Source of the DNA: Gymnopilus junonius
Lineage: Eukaryota > Basidiomycota > Agaricomycetes > Agaricales > Galerinaceae
DNA: 16,655 nt
Direction of reading: 5' to 3'
Assembly (NCBI GenBank): GCA_015501075.1
Contig: JADNYJ010000664.1
Location: 1 to 16,655, forward strand
The notes beneath the pieces are model-generated. The model saw only the letters and a program-made list of their open reading frames with translations. It ran no database searches and had not been told where the DNA came from. Below are positions 9,982 to 16,655 of the stretch, piece after piece. The translations under genes were made by a program, and so were the position numbers. Positions within the stretch are counted from its first letter, which is position 1. Every line of letters begins with the position of its first letter.

Positions 9982-10572
9982 CTAATTCTCTTTCTCCACA
10001 AGCTCATTTACGATATCCACCGCCCTCTGAACTTGGCCTTCTGTTCATCAGTTGCTTGCACAGAGCTCGTTCCACCTCCACAGCCCTGGGACCACCGTTT
10101 ATCCATTCTAGGTCGTCACTACCCATGCGATGCTGGTATCGAGCCCGTAGATATCCTCGCTCCCCGGAGGTGACTCTGTCGGCAATTCCTTCAATATATT
10201 GTGCAGCTCTTCAACCAGAGCAGCGGTATGATCCTTCTTTGCGTTGATAAACTTCGGAGCAATCTCCTGTAAGCTAGGGTACCAGCAGGACGGATTGCAG
10301 ACGTGATGGTAAGCAATTCAGTGTTAGAGGTTGAGTGATAGTGAAGATCGCGTCAGGGGTCGGTGGTGCAAAACCGCCCGTAATGCCTGTCCACATGAAG
10401 GTGAGGGTTCAGATATGTAAGATTAGATATCTTTCAAATATTACAGACCTTTCTGAAGTCTCAAAGAATATTCTCCTACAGGCATGGCTATGGTGGAAGG
10501 TAAGAAAGATAACGCCAAGAGCGCAGTCCAAGGCACCTTCATAAGCATCGCCTTGATCAATCGCGGCATCAT
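9982..10572 (-). pseudogene. Small secreted protein of unknown function, frame broken by about five single-base losses
   Basis: Exon 1 is 10572-10449 and exon 2 is 10386-9982, with a 62-base intron (GTCTGT donor, GGACAG acceptor). The N-terminus has a signal peptide: hydrophobic core ALLALSFLP with likely cleavage after STIA (about residue 29); later Met codons (9, 11) are alternative starts. Exon 2 reads GGFAPPTPDAIFTIT, then TITSAIRPAG, then a block with FINAKKDHTAALVEELHNIL, then EDIYGLDTSIAWG, SDDLEWINGG, GCGGGTSSVQATDEQKAKF and VDIVNELVEKEN before the stop at 9984-9982. These blocks lie in changing frames. Each change is a one-base loss, at or near 10317-10318 (A), 10277-10279 (C), 10122-10124 (G), 10088-10090 (C) and 10026 (A). 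Restoring phase would give about 177 residues. No substitution-type stop is needed. I do not recognise the family. It is either a recent pseudogene or a real gene hit by base-calling errors. Confidence 0.62.
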
Positions 10573-10611
10573 CACGGTAAGTCTCGAGCCCGCATAAGGT
10601 TAGGGTCAGCC

Positions 10612-10619
10612 TGACGTCA
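10612..10619. promoter_or_regulatory. Perfect CRE palindrome TGACGTCA in a divergent promoter
   Basis: TGACGTCA is the full ATF/CREB (bZIP) site. It sits between the divergent start codons at 10572 (minus) and 10704 (plus), 40 bases from the first and 85 from the second. I saw no other complete copy in the window. In fungi this site is bound by Atf1/AtfA-type stress factors (known biology); use here is inferred. Confidence 0.5.
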
Positions 10620-10703
10620 TCATACCTCCTTTCAAAGTAAACTCAACGTAAAGCTCCTCGTTCCTGCGGTCATTCAGGAAAGCACTTGATTCCAACCACC
10701 ACC

Positions 10704-10996
10704 ATGCCACCCACGAACAACTACTTCGGCGAACCCATGCCTTCATATCCTCCACAAGCGCATCCCTCGCTCGAGCAGAATAACGCCATTAATGACCAGC
10801 CTGCACCCTCGCGGGCCATGTCATTACATGCTCCGCAGCAGAACAACTCGAAGCAGCCAGCTGCGAGACTTCGAGGAGGATGCATACCATGCCCAGTACG
10901 TTAATTTACCCATTTCGGAGTTCGTCCCCTTAAAATACCTTCCTCTAGGATGGTGGATGTTGCTTTATTATCCCGATACCATGCCCATGCTGCTGA
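10704..10996 (+). CDS. 79-residue protein with RLRGG motif and cysteine-rich tail
   Basis: Exons 10704-10895 and 10949-10996 join in phase 0 across a 53-base GTACGT...CTCTAG intron. The start ATG sits in a good context (CCACCACCATGC). The N-terminal half (1-54) is rich in Pro, Gln, Asn and Ser and looks disordered. Residues 55-59 are RLRGG, followed directly by Cys60, and the tail reads CIPCP-DGGCCFIIPIPCPCC, giving seven Cys in the last 20 residues around a short hydrophobic patch. I recall similar short ascomycete proteins ending in RLRGGCIPCPDGG then IIPIPCCC, all uncharacterised; they resemble in style the CYSTM cysteine-rich membrane tails. Likely a small membrane-associated or acylated protein, by inference only. 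The tail exon is 16 codons, so a predictor that ignores splicing would end the protein at the intron and lose most of the cysteines. Divergent from the secreted-protein gene across 131 bases. Confidence 0.75.
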
Positions 10997-12321
10997 AACA
11001 AAAACGGACTCCATTGGTGCAACCATTTCAAATTGAAGCAGAGAGACGAATTGTTCTTCGATTCTTAAAGAACATTTCAATTCTGTTACCCACATAGTTT
11101 CATTAATGCACGCTGCAGAAAGGATTCTTTTCGGGAAGGACCAACCACAGTAGATGACAAGGACCTCCAATCGTGTGTTGTTTAAGGAATAGGACATCAG
11201 ATCGCCCTTGTAGTATTTTCTAAGCGCGAATGGAAAAGGCATAGTGCAAAAATTGATGCCTAGAAATTACTAGTGGGAGTATGCTCACATTCATGATGCC
11301 TCTTGAAACGTCTCAGAAGGCAGTTCTGCATAAGTCGTGAGCAGTGGGTCAGTTAAATTGCGGAAAACCTTACATCCAAGGTATTTCCTACTCACTCCAC
11401 GAAGTAACTGCATGACCGAAGAGGACGGGTTTCCTGGGACGTATGAAGGCTAAAGGATGAAACTTCAAAGCTCAAACTCAAGGAGAACACTTTGAACGAT
11501 GAAATTGTGTCAAAATCGGATCCCCGCCCAAAAGAGACACAGTCCGGATTTCCTAGGATGATGATCCATTTCACTCGTTCTAAACGCGTCGTCTATTTTG
11601 AAAGACGGGACGGAGCATACGCCAAGCAGGTACCTGTTAAAGAGGCATCCGTAGGGCTTGGCCAATGACCGCAGTATCATTATGACTGAATGAGCAACAG
11701 CAGAAGCATCGTAATGCAGCTGGCGTCGTCGGACCGTCCCGGTAAAAAAACCCGCAAAGTTGGATATCTATAATGAATGTTAGTGAGCAATCAGAAAAAA
11801 TAGCTCGACGACAGCACACACGTAACTCTCCGGTCCAATCGTTGCTCAACACCTTCCATTGGCCATACACAACGCACTATCCCGTGCACAAGGATGCCTC
11901 TGGATGTCTCCGTGCCAGCTGTGCGCAAAAGCCTAGGATGCAGCTTTTCGTCCACGTGTGCTTCTACATCCGAACTACACCAGAAGAGACGGAATGAGAC
12001 GGAATTGAACAAGGGTAAAAATAACTTCCAGAGCTGCTACAGCTTGCTACAGTCATAGCTTTTGGTGAATGTAAGGGACAAGGGGCGTTTTCAAAAATGC
12101 TTGACAATGACAGTGCCAGCAAAGAAATCGATGACAAATCAAACAATTACTCCATCGAGGAATATTATACATTTATGACGGCGGCTATGGCCGGAGAGGC
12201 GATCATCCAATCGACGACTCTGGGTGAAGAACAAATGCAAGCTACACATATTATAATACAGCACTATTTTGGAAGAAATTACAGATGCGACTTTCTCCAT
12301 ATCTAGAAACCGAGCCATCAC
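10997..12321. other. Intergenic stretch between the cysteine-tail gene and CSE1
   Basis: It holds the 3' side of both neighbouring genes, which converge here. Open frames at 11637-11870 (minus), 11773-11997 (plus) and 12097-12306 (plus) carry no recognisable motif. One weak spliced candidate at 11313-11574 (minus) is described under findings. No RNA gene or mobile element was seen. Confidence 0.4.
11986..12005. repeat. Tandem duplication of a 10-base unit
   Basis: GAGACGGAAT occurs twice without a gap (11986-11995 and 11996-12005). Probably replication slippage; no function is implied. Confidence 0.7.
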
Positions 12322-15300
12322 TCAACCAATGCGCCCACCTTCAGCGCTCGCAATCAATGTCTGGACCTGTGGTCCATACTGGTTCGTCAATTTCCCAAGT
12401 TCCTGCTGCAGATACTGAAGTGGATTTTGAACATAAGCAACAGGATCGGGCTCAGCTGTCTCAGAAGCGGCGAGACGAGAGTAAGCGGCTTGGTAACCAG
12501 CGGTCTGCTCCTCAAAGTCAATGGCAGTTATTGATGAATCGCCTTGCTCGTCATGCTTGACATCTAGGTACTGGGGTTCGCTGAATAACTTTCCAAGAGC
12601 AGAGTAAGTCGGCGACCTGTGAACAATGAATGAGATAGACATTGGGACATATAAGGAAATAGCTTACCATGCTCTAACTGAAGGCTCTTGCATCATCAAC
12701 GTGCTATGACAAAGCAGACGAGTAACGCCAATGACGGCCAATTTGCGTTCTTTATGGGGGAATTTAGGAGCTTGAGGAATAACAAAGTTTGTTAGGACCT
12801 GAGACCAGAGTCTGTCAAAGCGCGTTCAGTTCTGCGGATCCGCCAAGTGATGATGGGTGCACGTACCCGGGTTGAATTTCTTCAACCTTCTGGATGATGA
12901 AATCAGGCGTCAGCCCTTCCACATTAATGGCCATTGTGTAAAGTATAAACTTTGCGAAGAGATAGATGTATTTATCCGTCTTGCTGGTCTGCAGGCGTGT
13001 CAGTAAAACGATGAAAACTGGCTTTAGATATTGTTGAAGGTCAGCCCTAGGGGTTGTCGTCTGTGTAGCGAATGCGAACGATAGGATCTGAAAGACTCAC
13101 GGCTTCACATTCAACATGACAGATTGAAGGAGCTCAATTCCCCAGACATCATTCAACTTGGACGGGATTAAGCGTTGCTGAGCCACCGCCAAGACAGACG
13201 CCACCTGGCCGGCCGCGAACATTTGAGCGGCATCCTGCGCAAGGAAAGACTTGAGCAGCCTAACGAGACCAGGGATGCTACCTTTCTGCTGCCACATGGC
13301 CGGAGTGAAAAGGAATGGAAGAAGATTACGATATTCAGCGGGAACCCCCTTCCGCGATGGAATTCAAGCATCTGGGCAAGGATTTGGAAGACATAAGGGA
13401 TGTATTCTAGTGGAGGTGAGATTATCTATTCATCAAGTGAACTTCAGGAATAAAAGGAAGGGTAACATACGGTCGATGTCTTGCTGGATAATTATCATGA
13501 AAGGCCCAAACAACGCCTGTTCAAAGGTTGGTAGAGAAGCTGGAGAGCCGCCAACAACAAATCTAGAAGATGTTTAGTGAGTCGAAGATAAGTGACAGAT
13601 AAGCGACAGACCTCATCAATCCAGATATGCTTTCAAAGATATACTGGTCGAAATGAGGGTTGCTAGGATTTTTGGAGATGACACCCAAAATAGTAACCAA
13701 ACGGCCCAGAATACGGTCATATCCAGGAATCAGTGTTTCACGAGCAGTGACCACGATCCGCATGACACCTTAATTATGAAAGTCAGCGAATTGACAAGTT
13801 TTAGGAGGACAGACACCGACACTTCATCAAATGATCGTTCTCGGCTACTTTCTCTGGCGTGCGGGCAGCTTCAATTCTGGTTAAAAGAGCATTTATCAAC
13901 TCGATAGCAGAATCACGAATGTCAGCCTGTGCGAAGCTGTTCCACAAAAACGGGACCGAGTGTGAGCTACTCGCCAGAAGTGGAAGATTGAAAGACTCAC
14001 AGCAGCTGATTGCCTTTCTTGATCGATAAAATTCGGTCGATGGTGATAGCGGCGTAGGTGTAAGTGACATAGTTTTTCGGAACGAAGATGGTGCGCCAGA
14101 CGAGGTAGAACAGAGAGGCAATTGTTCTTTGGTGAGCTACGAACTCATGTCAGTAGGCGACGTTCAAGAAAGAGTCGTTGGCTAAATATGGTACCTGGTT
14201 TCGAAACGTGAGCAAGAACCGAATAGCATCAACCTGCAGAATGGGGTGCACGGTTCCCGACGCCGCTTGAAGGTCTTCAAAGACATTGGTAGAGAAGAAT
14301 TCAACTACGTTAATCAAAGCGTTGGTTGAAGTAACGCCATGCTAAAAAGAGATAAATTAAAATGCAAAAATAATGACCTGCCTCATCGAAGAAACTGTAC
14401 CTGCGCAGTCGAGCCCCTGGTCGCAATCGCTGTCAAGAGATAGATGGCGCCATCTTTAGCTTTCCAGTTCTCCTCCTTGTTGTCGGAATACTCTTTAAGC
14501 CCTTTGTTAATCCACGAGCCCACGATCTCCGTAGTGTCCGCTTCGTATCCGCTGCCAACGAGCGCTTGGAGTACATCTGCCGCAGCTTGTCGGCGGGTAG
14601 CTAAATCGGTTCCCGTCGTCGATACAGAAAGATCTAAACGGATGAATTCCAATGGGTCATCTTCAAATTGTTCGACATCATGTTCACGAAGGGTGACATT
14701 TGGAACTACGACGCCTTCCACAAGCGCAGATATGGTGTCACGAGAAGAAAATAGGGCCTTGTAGTAACCTGATCGGATAGCCGTAGACAAGAAACGCAAT
14801 GATTGAGACACGAGCTGCAGATAGACTTGAGATTAAAAATACATCCTTCCGATGAAGAAAAATGGAATACCGACAGCATCATCTGCCACTCCTGGCAGTT
14901 TGTTTGAACCAACTAGCGTCCACACGGCTTGCACCAACGTTTCCACAGACGCCGTTTTTTGAAGTTGTTCGGGATATAATTTAATGAACAACTAAAGAAA
15001 GGTCAGATTCTGATGCTTATAGCACTGTCTTTGGTCTTACTTCGGCAATCTCGAAAATCCCCGTCTTTATTTGCGACGTCAGGGATGGTGTAGTATCATC
15101 TGGCTGCACAGCACTTAAGGAATTTGAATGACAGAGACAGATAAAAATGACCTACGTCACCCCTCAGCTCGATTGGGTCCCACAACAAAAAAGCCTGGAA
15201 CCATCCTGTGCCCGGACCGAAAAATTCTTCGTGGCTATCCTCAATATCGGGAGGAAGATCTTGACATGTGAAGTCATGGTAAATCTCAACGAGAAGCACC

Positions 15301-16056
15301 ATAGCTTGAGCAAGTAAGGCATAGTTTTGTGGTGGAGACGTGAGAGCGGGATTGGGGCTAGGTTGAACGAGAAGCAGTTTGGCAGTTTGTCTAAAGAGTT
15401 GCATAAATGGTAACATGAATTTGGAGAGAACAAAGTTGATCTCGGTGAAGAGTTGATCTGATCGGACATGGGCTCGCCATTGTTGGAAAATGGAATGGGC
15501 TGTCTGCAGTACACCGATGTTTACATTATAATCTGTCTCAGAAAGAGACATAACGAGTTGCTAAAAAATAAATCTACTTTCAGAAGGATTCATGATATGA
15601 CTGGAGATGACGCACGTCAATGAGATTGTCCCACTTTGCAGGAAAGTCTAATTCAGCAATCAAAGCCACAGACTCAGCCACCTGTGCGCGTATCGCCTTG
15701 TCGGCTGGTGCAGATAAGGCAAGCATAGCCGGTACCAACTGCGCCCTTAATGCAGCCTTATCCTGTTCGGCCAAAGGCTGCACGTCCTAGATCGATCAGG
15801 ACAGGGTTCAGTCAGGGCGCGTCTCTGTCGCAGCATGTGGCACAAAACTCACTTCTTCCCATCTAAGTTTGGTTATGTTCTTCAGATATATACTCCCGGA
15901 GAGTCTGATTGCGCGATCTTGTGAAGATTCCAACACCAATCGCAGAAGATGAGTCAAAAAGCCTGGTTGTGCGCTCAAAGCACTCAGGTTTTGCTCGGCC
16001 TGTTTTCGGGTGTCTGGGTTGAGAGATGAGAGAAGGAGAGATGGAAGATCGGCCAT
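12322..16056 (-). CDS. cse1: Cse1/exportin-2 (CAS), importin-alpha re-exporter; three frame breaks
   Basis: HEAT-repeat karyopherin that returns importin-alpha to the cytoplasm with Ran-GTP. Exons: 16056-15853, 15786-15616, 15560-15156, 15103-15041, 14991-14875, 14814-14401, 14341-14195, 14136-14001, 13936-13821, 13768-13612, 13562-13471, 13406-13101, 13046-12867, 12811-12668, 12616-12322. Without indels this is 981 residues, close to yeast Cse1 (960). Family blocks in order: N-terminal TRKQAEQNL (importin-beta-like start), IRLSGSIYLKNITKLRW, IAELDFPAKWDNLI, LQTAHSIFQQWR, YHDFTCQDLPPDIED, VVPNVTLREHDVEQFEDDPL, VTSTNALINVVEFF, TPEKVAENDHLMKC, ISKNPSNPHFDQYIFES, RLQTSKTDKYIYLFAKF, INVEGLTPDFIIQKVEEIQP, ITAIDFEEQTAGYQAAYSR and DPVAYVQNP. 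Defects: exon 8 has two extra bases (near 14117-14118 and in the A5 run 14073-14077), and exon 12 lacks one (G5 run 13345-13349). As the gene is essential in yeast, sequence error is likelier than loss. The exon 5 donor (14874) is uncertain. Confidence 0.93.
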
Positions 16057-16655
16057 TTATGTTCGTATACACAATTTGCGCGTACTAATCTTGAAATTTC
16101 GTGAAATCCGTGATAGTGGAGGAGGAGAAAAAGATCCTGAGCTTTTGCGCCAAATCTTCCAGACGCGTGCAGCACCGTCACCCGCGCACGTGACCTTGAC
16201 ATCAACAACGGATTCAGATGGGCCAGAAAAAAAATCGAACACAAATTGGCCATTGTCTCCGACCGTCGTCTCCATCTAAACTCTACTTCAGTCTTGCGTA
16301 TCTGGATATGTGGCCCCACTATATATCAAAAGCCAAAGATATTTGCTGTCTGTTCCTCTCTTATGAAACAGGAGCGTATATGTTAATTTTCGCTGCCACT
16401 TTACGGGTGCCTTGAACCTGCTTTGGACCTGCTTTTTGCTCTTCGTTATCTTCCAGGGATACACTCTTTTGCGGTGCCATAACTAATTCATCAATATTCT
16501 GCCCTCTTTTGTCCGATTTGGAGGCCTAAAACCATAAGTCTCTGGTCTTTGGCAAATTTCAGGGCAATTTTGACAAACACGCGGTGCTCCAAAGGACATT
16601 TAAAGTGATTGGTCCTTCAAATGCGGATTGCGGAGTCTTGTCAGAATGCTTGCTC
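16057..16655. other. CSE1 promoter side and right edge
   Basis: Upstream of the CSE1 start lie ACGCGT at 16163-16168 (107 bases from the ATG) and CACGTG at 16187-16192 (131 bases). This is the same pair of words as in the CDC20 promoter. A 39-residue minus-strand frame at 16480-16361 (MAPQKSVSLEDNEEQK...) looks mildly protein-like and might be a small gene or the end of a gene starting beyond the window; support is weak. Nothing else is recognised. Confidence 0.35.

Noticed and set aside
9883..10247. Two overlapping 96-codon plus frames
   Set aside because: Antisense to the broken secreted-protein gene, whose minus-strand blocks are far more protein-like.
13801..14121. 106-codon minus frame running through CSE1 exon 8, the following intron and exon 9
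   Set aside because: Its first half is out of frame with Cse1 and it includes a clear intron (GTGAGT...GAACAG). It is an artefact of the two inserted bases.
16057..16275. 72-codon minus frame ending just before the CSE1 start codon
   Set aside because: No motif; it lies in the CSE1 promoter and overlaps the ACGCGT and CACGTG words. Most likely a chance frame.

Overview
The window looks like nuclear DNA from a filamentous ascomycete fungus. Genes have short GT-AG introns (about 43-80 bases), there is no operon layout, and the recognisable products (Cdc20, Cse1/exportin-2, a CBM1-bearing GH7 cellobiohydrolase) are fungal. The cellulase and the style of the cell-cycle genes would suit a plant-associated or saprotrophic member of the Leotiomycetes or a near relative; that placement is inference.

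Layout, left to right. (1) 467-2357, minus: CDC20-type WD40 activator of the anaphase-promoting complex, 3 exons, 587 residues. (2) 2718-4142, minus: a nine-exon gene for a predicted seven-helix membrane protein resembling the fungal DUF6533 family, 308 residues. Its exons are short and easily missed, and one exon junction is off by one base. (3) 5386-7085, minus: secreted cellobiohydrolase I (GH7 catalytic domain, linker, CBM1), 3 exons, 527 residues, intact. (4) 7086-9981: a 2.9-kb stretch with no convincing gene, carrying the cellulase promoter and one striking hairpin. (5) 9982-10572, minus: a small secreted protein of unknown function whose frame is broken by about five single-base losses. 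(6) 10704-10996, plus: a 79-residue protein with an RLRGG motif and a cysteine-rich tail, divergent from (5) across 131 bases containing a perfect CRE palindrome. (7) 12322-16056, minus: CSE1, the exportin that recycles importin-alpha, 15 exons, recognisable end to end but with three single-base frame breaks.

The genes do not form one pathway. CDC20 and CSE1 are housekeeping genes for mitosis and nuclear transport. The cellulase and the small secreted protein act outside the cell. The membrane protein and the cysteine-tailed protein are uncharacterised. The most interesting items are the divergent small-gene pair with its shared CRE, the RLRGG-cysteine protein, the hidden seven-helix gene, and the run of single-base indels (mostly in homopolymers) in genes 2, 5 and 7. 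Those indels point to base-level assembly errors more than to true gene death. All exon structures were built by eye from splice signals, reading phase and remembered family sequences; no search or alignment was run.
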